Positions 33,752 through 42,071 of a stretch of DNA of 64,000 nucleotides are shown piece by piece. The notes below the pieces were generated by a model, which was not told the DNA's origin, searched no databases, and worked only from the letters and a program-made list of their open reading frames with translations. The first letter of the stretch is position 1, and each line of letters opens with the position of its first letter. Where the stretch lies: positions 310,001 through 374,000 of the forward strand of contig NZ_JAQQXS010000002.1 of the NCBI RefSeq assembly GCF_028595305.1, written 5' to 3'. The translations under genes were made by a program, and so were the position numbers. This DNA is from Roseateles koreensis. GTDB lineage: Bacteria; Pseudomonadota; Gammaproteobacteria; Burkholderiales; Burkholderiaceae_C.

Positions 33752-36646
33752 TTACTGACAAGCCTCGCAATCGGGGTTGTCGATTGAGCAGAACTTCATG
33801 TCGGTGGCTGGCAATTCATCCACCGGCACGACAGCCGCAGGGGCCGCCGGGGCCGACATCATCGAAGACGCACCGCCCGACGACACCGCATTGAGTTGCC
33901 CCTGGGTCACCGTACTCTTCTCAGCCGAAGAGGCGCTCATGGTGCGCAGGTAGTAGGTCGTCTTCAAACCACGCAACCAGGCCAGTTTGTAGGTTTCATC
34001 GAGCTTCTTGCCCGACGCACCGGCCATGTAGATGTTGAGCGACTGCGCTTGGTCGATCCACTTCTGGCGACGCGCGGCGGCCTCGACCAGCCAATGCGTC
34101 TCGACTTCAAACGCCGTGGCGTACAGCGCCTTCAACTCGTCCGGCACGCGGTCGATGCGACGCAGCGACCCGTCGAAGTGTTTCAGGTCCATGACCATCA
34201 CGTCGTCCCACAGGCCCAAGGTCTTCAGGTCGCGCACCAGCGATTCGTTGATGACAGTGAACTCGCCCGACAGGTTGGACTTGACCGACAGATTGCCGAA
34301 GCACGGCTCGATCGAGGCATCCACGCCAATGATGTTGGAAATGGTGGCCGTGGGCGCAATCGCCACGCAGTTGCTGTTGCGCATGCCGTGTTGCTGGATG
34401 CGGGCACGCAGGGTGTCCCAGTCCATCGAAGTGCTGCGGTCCACTTCCACATAACCGCCACGGGCCTTGGCCAGCAGATCGAGCGAGTCAATCGGCAAGA
34501 TGCCTTGGTCCCACAGCGAACCGCGGTAGCTGGAGTAACGGCCACGTTCAGCGGCCAACTCGGTCGAGGCTTCGTAGGCGTAGTAGCAGATGGCTTCCAT
34601 CGAGCGGTCGGCAAATTCAACCGCAGCGTCAGAAGCGTAAGGCGTACGCAGCGCATACAGCGCGTCCTGGAAGCCCATCAGGCCCAGGCCGACGGGGCGG
34701 TGACGCAGGTTGGAGTCGCGCGCCTTCTTGACGGCGTAATAGTTGATGTCGATCACGTTGTCCAGCATGCGCATGGCGGTCGAGATCGTCTTCTTCAGCT
34801 TGGCGTGGTCCACGCCGCCGTCCTTCAAGTGCTGAACCAGATTGACCGAACCCAGGTTGCAGACGGCGATTTCGCTGTCGTTGGTGTTCAGCGTGATCTC
34901 GGTGCACAGATTGCTGGAGTGCACGACGCCCACATGCTGCTGGGGCGAACGCACATTGCAAGCGTCCTTGAAAGTGATCCAGGGGTGGCCGGTTTCGAAC
35001 AACATCGAGAGCATCTTGCGCCACAGGTCCTTGGCGGGCATGCGCTTGAAGAGCTTGATCTCGCCACGGTCGGCCTTGGCCTCGTACTCGACGTAGGCCT
35101 TCTCGAAGGCAGCGCCGAACAGGTCATGCAGATCAGGCGTGCTGGAGGGGCTGAACAGGGTCCAGTCACCACCGTCCATGACACGGCGCATGAACAGATC
35201 GGGGATCCAGTTCGCGGTGTTCATGTCGTGCGTGCGGCGGCGGTCGTCGCCGGTGTTCTTGCGCAGCTCCAGGAACTCTTCGATGTCCAGGTGCCAGCTT
35301 TCCAGATAAGCGCAGACGGCGCCCTTGCGCTTGCCGCCCTGGTTCACCGCCACGGCGGTGTCATTGACAACCTTCAGGAAGGGCACGACGCCTTGGCTCT
35401 TGCCATTGGTGCCCTTGATGTGCGAGCCCAGGGCGCGTACAGGTGTCCAGTCATTGCCCAGGCCGCCGGCGAACTTGCTCAGTAGCGCGTTCTCTTTGAG
35501 CGCCTCGTAGATGCCATCGAGATCGTCGGCCACGGTGGTCAGGTAGCAACTGGACAGCTGCGAGCGGCGCGTGCCGGAGTTGAACAAGGTGGGCGTCGAG
35601 CTCATGAAATCGAAGCTGGACAGCACTTCGTAGAACTCGATGGCGCGCGCCTCGCGGTCGATCTCGTTCAGCGCCAGGCCCATAGCCACGCGCATGAAGA
35701 AGGCCTGCGGCATCTCGATGCGCTGGTCATCGATGTGCTGGAAGTAGCGGTCATACAGCGTCTGCAGCCCCAGGTAGTCGAACTGCAGATCGCGCTCAGC
35801 CTTCAGCGCGGCGCCCAGGCGAGCCAGGTCGTACTGACCCAAACGCTCGTCCAGCAACTCAGCCTTGACGCCCTTCTTGATGTAGCCAGGGAAGTACTCT
35901 GCGTAGCGGGTTTGCATCTGCTCTTGCGTGATTTCACCGCCAATCACTTCGCGGCGGATCGTGTGCAGCAGCAAGCGGGCAGTGGCACGGCTATAGCCCG
36001 GGTCTTTTTCGATCAAGGTGCGGGCGGCCAGGATCGAGGCCTTGTACACCTCATCGATGGCCACGCCGTCGTACAGATTGCGCTTGGTCTCGGCCAGGAT
36101 GGGGTCAGGCTTCACGTCGGCGCCCAGGTTGGCGCAGGCGGACACAATCAGGCTTTGCAGATGCGCCAGGTCCAGCGGAACGCGCTGGCCGCCGTCAATC
36201 ACGGTCAAGGCAGCAGCCGCCACCGGCGTCTTCAGCTCGCCCTGGCGGGCGCGCTCTTGATTGCGGCGCTCGCGATACAGCACATAGGCACGGGCCACTT
36301 CATGATGGCCACCGCGCATCAGGCCCAGTTCAACTTGGTCTTGCACGTCTTCAATATGAAAGGTGCCGCCGCTGGGGCGTGAACGCACCAGGGCGCGCAC
36401 CACGGCTTCGGTCAGGCCGTCCACCGTTTCGCGCACGCTGGCCGAGGCCGCGCCGGTCGTGCCGTGCACGGCCAGAAATGCCTTCATCAAAGCCACGGCA
36501 ATCTTGCTGGGCTCGAAGGACACCACGGCGCCGTTGCGACGCAAGATGTGATACGCCAGATACGCCGAAGCGTGGCCCTGTCCGGCCGTCGTTACGGTGG
36601 GATGGGCGACGCCTTCGGGCGCGGCATGATCGACATGAGTTTGCAT
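33752..36646 (-). CDS. nrdA: class Ia ribonucleotide reductase, alpha (catalytic) subunit
   Basis: The 964-residue product starts with an ATP-cone allosteric domain (AYHILRRNGAVVSFEPSKIAVALMKAFL), followed by the ten-stranded catalytic barrel with FNSGTRRSQLSSCYL (redox Cys), SNLCTEITLNT (active-site Cys-x-Glu) and NSNCVAIAPTATISNI. It ends with CSIDNPDCEACQ, the flexible C-terminal Cys pair that shuttles electrons from thioredoxin or glutaredoxin. The start MQTHVDHAAP at 36646 has AAAGGA about 9 bases upstream; a frame open to 36880 lies in the leader. Transcription probably starts near 36972 at an NrdR-controlled promoter, giving a leader of over 300 bases. Confidence 0.96.
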   Translation of the reverse strand: MQTHVDHAAPEGVAHPTVTTAGQGHASAYLAYHILRRNGAVVSFEPSKIAVALMKAFLAVHGTTGAASASVRETVDGLTEAVVRALVRSRPSGGTFHIEDVQDQVELGLMRGGHHEVARAYVLYRERRNQERARQGELKTPVAAAALTVIDGGQRVPLDLAHLQSLIVSACANLGADVKPDPILAETKRNLYDGVAIDEVYKASILAARTLIEKDPGYSRATARLLLHTIRREVIGGEITQEQMQTRYAEYFPGYIKKGVKAELLDERLGQYDLARLGAALKAERDLQFDYLGLQTLYDRYFQHIDDQRIEMPQAFFMRVAMGLALNEIDREARAIEFYEVLSSFDFMSSTPTLFNSGTRRSQLSSCYLTTVADDLDGIYEALKENALLSKFAGGLGNDWTPVRALGSHIKGTNGKSQGVVPFLKVVNDTAVAVNQGGKRKGAVCAYLESWHLDIEEFLELRKNTGDDRRRTHDMNTANWIPDLFMRRVMDGGDWTLFSPSSTPDLHDLFGAAFEKAYVEYEAKADRGEIKLFKRMPAKDLWRKMLSMLFETGHPWITFKDACNVRSPQQHVGVVHSSNLCTEITLNTNDSEIAVCNLGSVNLVQHLKDGGVDHAKLKKTISTAMRMLDNVIDINYYAVKKARDSNLRHRPVGLGLMGFQDALYALRTPYASDAAVEFADRSMEAICYYAYEASTELAAERGRYSSYRGSLWDQGILPIDSLDLLAKARGGYVEVDRSTSMDWDTLRARIQQHGMRNSNCVAIAPTATISNIIGVDASIEPCFGNLSVKSNLSGEFTVINESLVRDLKTLGLWDDVMVMDLKHFDGSLRRIDRVPDELKALYATAFEVETHWLVEAAARRQKWIDQAQSLNIYMAGASGKKLDETYKLAWLRGLKTTYYLRTMSASSAEKSTVTQGQLNAVSSGGASSMMSAPAAPAAVVPVDELPATDMKFCSIDNPDCEACQ

Positions 36647-36976
36647 GAATGGAATCCTTTCCGGTGCTGCTGTTTTGTTTGAATCAGAATTCAAGGCGCG
36701 CCAATGGGCCATGAACATTCGTGGCCATTGCCAGACTTGCTTCTTCATTGATGGGGGTGCCTGAACCAGGCTGCGCGATCGAGGCCGCCCTTGCAAGTGC
36801 GTCCCACGGCATCCAAGCCGGGAGATCACCGCTTGCTTTAGACGGCAATGGGAGACGGTAGTGCGAGCGCGGCAAATCAAAAATGGCCGCCCGCTCCTGA
36901 AAATATGCCCAACCCGAACAATCGAAAAGTTGATTGCGCGTGGCGTTGAACTCAGGACGGAAGGATACCATGCCGC

Positions 36977-36992
36977 GCACTATATCTGGGGG
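36977..36992 (-). promoter_or_regulatory. NrdR box 1 (promoter-proximal), overlaps the nrdA -10
   Basis: On the minus strand CCCCCAGATATAGTGC fits the NrdR consensus ACACWATATATWGTGT at 11 of 16 positions by eye, with the ATATAGTG half intact. Its end lies 31 bases from the equivalent end of box 2, the three-helical-turn spacing expected for paired NrdR sites. It covers the -10 element. Confidence 0.7.
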
Positions 36993-37007
36993 TCAAATGC
37001 CATTCAA
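36979..37007 (-). promoter_or_regulatory. sigma-70 promoter of nrdA
   Basis: On the minus strand TTGAAT (37007-37002) and TATAGT (36984-36979) are separated by 17 bases. The -10 lies inside NrdR box 1 and the -35 directly follows box 2, so NrdR binding would occlude RNA polymerase. The start of transcription would be near 36972. Confidence 0.7.
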
Positions 37008-37023
37008 GCACTACCAATAGCGT
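37008..37023 (-). promoter_or_regulatory. NrdR box 2, immediately upstream of the nrdA -35
   Basis: On the minus strand ACGCTATTGGTAGTGC matches the NrdR consensus at 11 of 16 positions by eye, including CTAT and TAGTG. It abuts the -35 element and is spaced 31 bases from box 1, as in NrdR-repressed nrd promoters. Confidence 0.65.
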
Positions 37024-37128
37024 ATCTATACGCTTGACGCCGTTGATTTGAAACGCTAGGCCGGCTCCCGGAATTAACGCAATTCATGCACTGACCCGCG
37101 CCAACCCCGATGCCGACGAGGCCCGTCG

Positions 37129-37159
37129 GCGCAAGCCCGCATGACGACGGGCTTGGCGC
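37129..37159. other. stable hairpin downstream of pilR
   Basis: GCGCAAGCCCG (37129-37139) pairs with CGGGCTT-G-GCGC (37148-37159, one bulged base). A smaller stem, CCGAC/GTCGG, lies just beside it. They sit 170-200 bases beyond the pilR stop and may end pilSR transcription before the nrdA promoter; no T run is present. Confidence 0.4.
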
Positions 37160-37328
37160 GGCCCATCGCCCGCCAAGCCGCGCCAATGCTGGGGCTATTG
37201 AGGCGCACAAAGAAGGTGCATCGCGCGTGCAATCGCCGGCGGCCGGAACTCAGGCGCCCGGCGGAACCCGGAAAAGCGGGTAAATCCCAGGCTCGGCGAA
37301 GGTGAATTCGGCGCAGCCGCGAGGGATT

Positions 37329-38894
37329 TCAGCCGCCCTCGCCGGCCGTGATGTCGAGCCGGGCCATGCGATAACGAATCTGGCGCAATGAAAGCCCCAA
37401 GCTAGCACCTGCGGCCGTGCGGTTGAAGCGATGGCGGGCCAGGGCGCGCAGCAGAATTTCACGCTCGACTTCGTCCAAGTAACGCGCCAGGTCAGCGGGC
37501 ACCTCGTCTTCGGCCAAGGCCGGCAAACCAGCCCATTGAGGTGGCGTGCTGTCGACACCCAAGGGCATGCGAGCCCGTACACCCAGTGAGTCCAGCCCGT
37601 CCAATGACCCCATTTGAGAATCATCCAGCACGGAATCAGGCAGCCCCAGGTCCACGGCATCAATCCATTCGCCGCCCGCCATGGCCAGGGCGCGGTGAAG
37701 CAGATTCTCCAACTCCCGCACATTGCCGGGAAAGGCATAGCGAGCCAACTGCCCCAACGCCGCAGGTGTCAGGCGCGGCGTGGGCGACACCCCTGCATCC
37801 GCCGCAATGCGCGCCAGCACCGTCTCGCTGATCAGGGGCACATCTTCAATGCGCTCACGCAGCGGCGGCACCCGCAGCTGGATCACGTTCAGGCGGTAGA
37901 ACAAGTCTTGCCGAAAGCGCCCACCAGCCACCTCCGCGCTCAAATCTTTGTGGGTGGCGCTGACAATGCGCACGTTCACCGGCGCCTCCGCCACAGCGCC
38001 CACGGGCCGCACCGAGCGCTCTTGGATGGCGCGCAGTAACTTGCTTTGCATGGCCAGCGGCAAGTCGCCGATTTCATCCAAAAACAAGGTGCCACCATCT
38101 GCGGTTTGGAAAAACCCTTCTCGGTCTTCGTTCGCGCCAGTGAATGCACCTTTGCGGTAGCCAAAGAATTCAGCCTCCAGCAACTGCTCCGGGATGGCGC
38201 CGCAATTGACGGCCACGAATCGCTGGCGAGCCCGCACGCCGCTGTCATGGATGGCGCGCGCGACCAACTCTTTACCAGTGCCCGACTCGCCCTGCACCAA
38301 GACCGGCGCCATGCTGCGCGCCACCTTGTCGATGAGCGAATGAACCTCTAGCATCGCGGCAGACCGTCCCGCCAGGCGGCTCAGGGCGACCGGTACAGCC
38401 GGCGCTGCCACGGATTTGCCTGCGGTCGGTGCGACGCCAGCACGCAAAGGCTCAGGCATGCGCTGGCCCGCGCTGTCACGGCCGGGCATTGCCGGGGACG
38501 CGGCCGCTGCTTGCGGCATCCGCCCGAGTGCTGAGGCCACAACCTGGCGGAACTGCCGCAGATCCACGGGCTTGGTGAGGTAATCGTAGGCGCCGGCCTT
38601 CAAGGCCTCAACCGCATTTTCAGCGGAACCGTAGGCGGTGATGACCAGGGTCTTCTCGCGTCGGGCTTGCTGCTCCAGCCACTGCAAAATATCCAGCCCA
38701 CTGCCGTCAGGCAGGCGCATGTCGGTGATCACAGCGCTATAGGAGCGCGCCTGCAGGCGCGCCAAGGCATCGGCCACCGTGCCTGCCGTGTCCAGTTCAT
38801 ACCCTTCACGCAGCAAGGTCAGTTCATACAGCGTGCGCAGGTCGGGTTCATCGTCAACAACCAGCAGGCTGAATGTCGGGGTCGTAGGGCTCAT
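37329..38894 (-). CDS. pilR: sigma-54-dependent response regulator PilR
   Basis: The 521-residue product has three domains. The N-terminal receiver starts LLVVDDEPDLRTLYELTLL and has the phosphoacceptor Asp in VITDMRLPDG and Lys in YLTKPVD. The central AAA+ domain has VLVQGESGTGKELVARAIH (Walker A), GAFTGANEDREGFF (sigma-54 contact) and GGTLFLDEIGD (Walker B). The C-terminal Fis-type helix-turn-helix is RTAAGASLGLSLRQIRYRM. PilR activates pilin gene transcription by RpoN. The start is MSPTTPTF at 38894; the frame overlaps pilS only if the upstream codons were used. Pilin genes are not in the window. Confidence 0.93.
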   Translation of the reverse strand: MSPTTPTFSLLVVDDEPDLRTLYELTLLREGYELDTAGTVADALARLQARSYSAVITDMRLPDGSGLDILQWLEQQARREKTLVITAYGSAENAVEALKAGAYDYLTKPVDLRQFRQVVASALGRMPQAAAASPAMPGRDSAGQRMPEPLRAGVAPTAGKSVAAPAVPVALSRLAGRSAAMLEVHSLIDKVARSMAPVLVQGESGTGKELVARAIHDSGVRARQRFVAVNCGAIPEQLLEAEFFGYRKGAFTGANEDREGFFQTADGGTLFLDEIGDLPLAMQSKLLRAIQERSVRPVGAVAEAPVNVRIVSATHKDLSAEVAGGRFRQDLFYRLNVIQLRVPPLRERIEDVPLISETVLARIAADAGVSPTPRLTPAALGQLARYAFPGNVRELENLLHRALAMAGGEWIDAVDLGLPDSVLDDSQMGSLDGLDSLGVRARMPLGVDSTPPQWAGLPALAEDEVPADLARYLDEVEREILLRALARHRFNRTAAGASLGLSLRQIRYRMARLDITAGEGG

Positions 38895-38917
38895 GCGCTT
38901 TGTCGTCGGCCGAAAGA

Positions 38918-40843
38918 TCAATCAAATAAGGTTCGAGTGCCAGCACCCACGCCTACGCCCGAACCACCGGCGATCACTCGCAGCCGCAGACTGAACTCAT
39001 TGCCGGCTCGGCCTGCGGCTTCACGGCGTTGGTAGGTGATGCTGGCCTCATAGCGTTGGCACAACTCCCGGCAAATGTACAGGCCCAAACCCGAACCTCG
39101 GCTGCGGGTCGAGAAGAAAGGCTCGAACAGATGCTGCTCAACATCTGACGGGATAGGCGCACCCACGTTGAAGACACGCAAACAGGCCCAGCGCTGCGGA
39201 TCGCGAGGCAACTCGGGCTCCAGCGCCAGGGTCACCTCCACGCAAGACGGCCCCAGCTCCGCGTGACGCAAAGCGTTGTCCAGCAAATTGACCAGCACGC
39301 GGCGCAAATGCTCCGGATCGAAACCCACCACCAAAGCCTGCAAGGGCACCGTACAACTCAAGGGGTCCGAGGGGCCCGGCGCCAGCTGATTGGTGCGCGC
39401 CCAGTCCAGGCAGGTTTCACTCACCAGCAGCGCCGCGTCCACCGGAATGGCGGTTGAAGCCGCGCCTGGTGCCACCTCCAGCACGTCATCCACGATGCGC
39501 TTGAGACGCTGCACATTGGCCGCCACCATGCGGGTGAGTTGCTGGCCACGCGGGTCTAGAACGTCTTCGCACAACAGGGCATTCGCCTGGTCGATGGCCG
39601 CCAAGGGGTTGCGAATTTCATGCGCGATACCGGCGGAAACCCGACCCATGGCCGCCAGCTTGTCGTGTTGCATTCGGGCCTGCACCTGCCGGTTGTCTTC
39701 GACGAACAGGACGCACAAGTCTTCGCTGGTGTCGGACTCACGGCGGCGGGTGAAGCGCATGCGCAAACGCAGGCTGCGCTGCAGCCCACCGTCAAACTGC
39801 AAACCCACATCCCGCCCCGCCTCCGGCCACCCGCCTTGCGCAAACGACTGCTCCACGGCCATCACCAGCGGCTCCCAGGCATTCACGCCGCGCAGCTGAA
39901 AGGGCGCCGAGCGGCGCAGCGGACCGCGCTCGCCGCCGGCCAGCAAAGCACTGGCGGCAGGATTGGCCGCACGCACACGCCCCCTGCGGTCCACCACCAG
40001 CACGCCCTCCTGCATTTCATCGATCACCAGGCGGTTGAGCTCAGCCTGCTGACGGGCAAACTCCATGCTGCCGCGTGCGGCGCGCTCTTCTTTCGCCAAT
40101 CGGCTGGCCAACTCGCTGGCCAGCAAGGTGATGACAAAAAATCCGCTGCCCACCAGGCCCGCCTGCGTCATGCGCAACCCGACTTCCGCGCCGGTCAGCA
40201 CCGACCATCCCGCCACGCCCAGCATCAGCAATGCGGCCGCCGCTGCGGTAGCCAGGGCCAACGCGCGCGGTGTCAAGACCCCCGCCATCAATACCGGCAA
40301 AACCAACAAGGCGCCGTAATTGACAGTGCCGCCCTGATCGAAGGCATGCAGCACGCCGAACGCGATCAGGTCGAGCCCGATGCTGCTCCACCACTGCGGG
40401 CTTGAAACACGCGCCATGGTTTGCGCCGACACGCCCTTTTGCAAGGGCGGCCACAACCACAACACCGCGGCCTGCACGGCGTAAAGGCCGCACAGTGCAA
40501 TCGTCCAATGCGGCCCGAGCGCCCCAAGCCAGCCCGCAATCAACTGGGTGACCACCAAGGCCCATCCCAGTGCAGCGCGTGCGCCGAGAAACGCCCGGTA
40601 CAGCCGCGCAAAAGCACTGCCGCCCCGATTGACCGAACGCCGTGCCTGCCGAAAGAAAAACTGCGACTCATGCCCCGGTTCGCCCGCGCCGGCCGCCTCT
40701 GCAGCGGCGTCTTCGCCGGATCCATCGCTCAATAGATCGGCCAAGCTTTCCGCGGGCATGGTGTCAACACCCGTGGATGCATCAACACGCACGGTTGACT
40801 TTTCCGTGATGGAACCAAACCAGGTGTGCGGCGCTCCGCTCAT
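38918..40843 (-). CDS. pilS: sensor histidine kinase PilS
   Basis: The 641-residue product has a cytoplasmic N-terminus, six membrane helices (about residues 88-255), a PAS domain (LVIDEMQEGVLVVDRRGRVRAAN), the HisKA phosphoacceptor AHEIRNPLAAIDQANALL and an ATPase domain with NLLDNALRHA and GSGLGLYICRELCQRY. It phosphorylates PilR encoded 23 bases downstream. The ATG overlaps the stop of the small membrane-protein gene upstream (ATGA). The N-terminal extension before the first helix is about 85 residues, longer than in Pseudomonas PilS. Confidence 0.93.
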   Translation of the reverse strand: MSGAPHTWFGSITEKSTVRVDASTGVDTMPAESLADLLSDGSGEDAAAEAAGAGEPGHESQFFFRQARRSVNRGGSAFARLYRAFLGARAALGWALVVTQLIAGWLGALGPHWTIALCGLYAVQAAVLWLWPPLQKGVSAQTMARVSSPQWWSSIGLDLIAFGVLHAFDQGGTVNYGALLVLPVLMAGVLTPRALALATAAAAALLMLGVAGWSVLTGAEVGLRMTQAGLVGSGFFVITLLASELASRLAKEERAARGSMEFARQQAELNRLVIDEMQEGVLVVDRRGRVRAANPAASALLAGGERGPLRRSAPFQLRGVNAWEPLVMAVEQSFAQGGWPEAGRDVGLQFDGGLQRSLRLRMRFTRRRESDTSEDLCVLFVEDNRQVQARMQHDKLAAMGRVSAGIAHEIRNPLAAIDQANALLCEDVLDPRGQQLTRMVAANVQRLKRIVDDVLEVAPGAASTAIPVDAALLVSETCLDWARTNQLAPGPSDPLSCTVPLQALVVGFDPEHLRRVLVNLLDNALRHAELGPSCVEVTLALEPELPRDPQRWACLRVFNVGAPIPSDVEQHLFEPFFSTRSRGSGLGLYICRELCQRYEASITYQRREAAGRAGNEFSLRLRVIAGGSGVGVGAGTRTLFD

Positions 40844-41091
40844 GCGTTTCGGGCCTGCTCCGCCTCAAAAGCAGCGCGATGCGCCGCTGAGCAGAACATG
40901 CCGCCCTTGCCTGGCAACGCATCATCACTTGGCAAATGCACACCGCAACGGGCGCAGCTGACCATGGCCTGCGGCGGCACTGGGCCGGGCACAGGGCGAG
41001 CCGACCCCTCTGAACTCGGCGGCCGCGACTGCTTTTTGCCCAGCAAAAAGAACACCAAGGCCAGCAGGGCGATCAATAACAAAAACTTCAT
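40840..41091 (-). CDS. small membrane protein of the PP0621 type
   Basis: The 83-residue product starts MKFLLLIALLALVFFLLGKK, one membrane helix, followed by a Pro/Ser linker and a C-terminal Cys/His motif, MVSCARCGVHLPSDDALPG then MFCSAAHRAAFEAEQA, resembling a treble-clef/TRASH-like metal site. It is conserved directly upstream of pilS in many beta- and gammaproteobacteria (PP0621 family). Its stop overlaps the pilS start. The frame is open further upstream to 41250, but that part overlaps the neighbouring gene and is not protein-like. Function unknown. Confidence 0.85.
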   Translation of the reverse strand: MKFLLLIALLALVFFLLGKKQSRPPSSEGSARPVPGPVPPQAMVSCARCGVHLPSDDALPGKGGMFCSAAHRAAFEAEQARNA

Positions 41092-41128
41092 GGCAGCAAT
41101 CTCGGCGTCTAGGGATGTAGGGCTGGAT

Positions 41129-42022
41129 TCAATACGGCACCGGCCTTTGCAGCAAGACTTCCAGCACAAAGCGCGAGCCGGCATAGGACAGCAGTAACAG
41201 CATGGCGCCGAAATAGAGCCAACGCGTCGCCCGCCGCCCGCGCCAGCCAAACACCCGGCGTCCGGTGAGCAAGCCCGTTAGCACCAACCAGCCCAAAACT
41301 GCCAGCAGGTTTTTATGGTCCCAATGCCACTGCGGCGTGAACCACCAGCCCAGCAAAATTGCCACCGACAAAGCGGCCACGCCCGCGCCCACGAACTGGA
41401 AGGTCAGCCGCTCCAGGCGCAGCAAGGGCATGGCGGGCAACCCGGCGCCGGCACCATGAGGTGTCACGCCCGACTTGACGGTCCGCATCATGCGCTCCGC
41501 CCGGTTGAGCATCGCCGCGTGCAAGACCGCCACGCCAAACAAGCCATACGACGCCAAACCCAGCAACCAATGCAGCGGCGCCCAGGGCGAGGCCGCATGA
41601 GGCCGGCTCTCACCGGGAAAAACAATCGCCAGCAAAACCGCCGCCGCCGCCATCACCGCCAAGACACGGCGCACGCTGGGGAGGGGCAAAAAGCGACTTT
41701 CCACCATATAGACCGCAAGCACCAGCCACACAGTGGCAGACAGAGCCGGCGCAAAGCCGAATCGCGTACCCGGCTGCGGCTGCCCAAAGCCGGAGATGTC
41801 CAGCAGCAAGGCCAACAAATGCAAGCCCCAGGCTGTCAACAACAGCACCGGCAAACGCGCCACAGAAGACTCAGGCACCGCATCCTCTGGCGGGGCGACC
41901 GAGCCTGTGCCGGCGGGGGTGGCACGCCGAACAGCGACCACGATATAGGCCAACGCGGCCGACAAACTGGCGCCGGCCAACAGCAAATCGGAGCCCCCCG
42001 AAGATGCGACGGATAAAATCAT
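41129..42022 (-). CDS. cytochrome c assembly (CcsA/YpjD-type) membrane protein
   Basis: The 297-residue product has about eight membrane helices. The conserved part has ASPWAPLHWLLGLASYGLFG, then RLERLTFQFVGAGVAALSVAILLGWWF and HWDHKNLLAVLGWLVLTGLL, whose His and WDxK residues are typical of the CcsA/CcmC-like haem-handling family. E. coli ypjD is its counterpart and also lies next to ffh. Haem export or handling is likely but not established for this subfamily. The start is the ATG at 42022, only 49 bases from the ffh start on the other strand. Confidence 0.85.
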   Translation of the reverse strand: MILSVASSGGSDLLLAGASLSAALAYIVVAVRRATPAGTGSVAPPEDAVPESSVARLPVLLLTAWGLHLLALLLDISGFGQPQPGTRFGFAPALSATVWLVLAVYMVESRFLPLPSVRRVLAVMAAAAVLLAIVFPGESRPHAASPWAPLHWLLGLASYGLFGVAVLHAAMLNRAERMMRTVKSGVTPHGAGAGLPAMPLLRLERLTFQFVGAGVAALSVAILLGWWFTPQWHWDHKNLLAVLGWLVLTGLLTGRRVFGWRGRRATRWLYFGAMLLLLSYAGSRFVLEVLLQRPVPY

Positions 42023-42071
42023 CCCCACAGTGTACTTTTTGCGCACCGTCTTCCCGGCGGTGCCACCCCTC

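Larger units (their letters stand above)
36647..37328. other. 682-base region between nrdA and pilR: nrdA leader, promoter and hairpins
   Basis: From right to left the region holds a hairpin cluster at 37113-37159 downstream of pilR, the nrdA promoter with two NrdR boxes (36977-37023), and about 325 bases of untranslated nrdA leader. Short frames at 37004-37210 and 36684-36980 on the minus strand have no protein character. I saw no known riboswitch in the leader. Confidence 0.6.
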
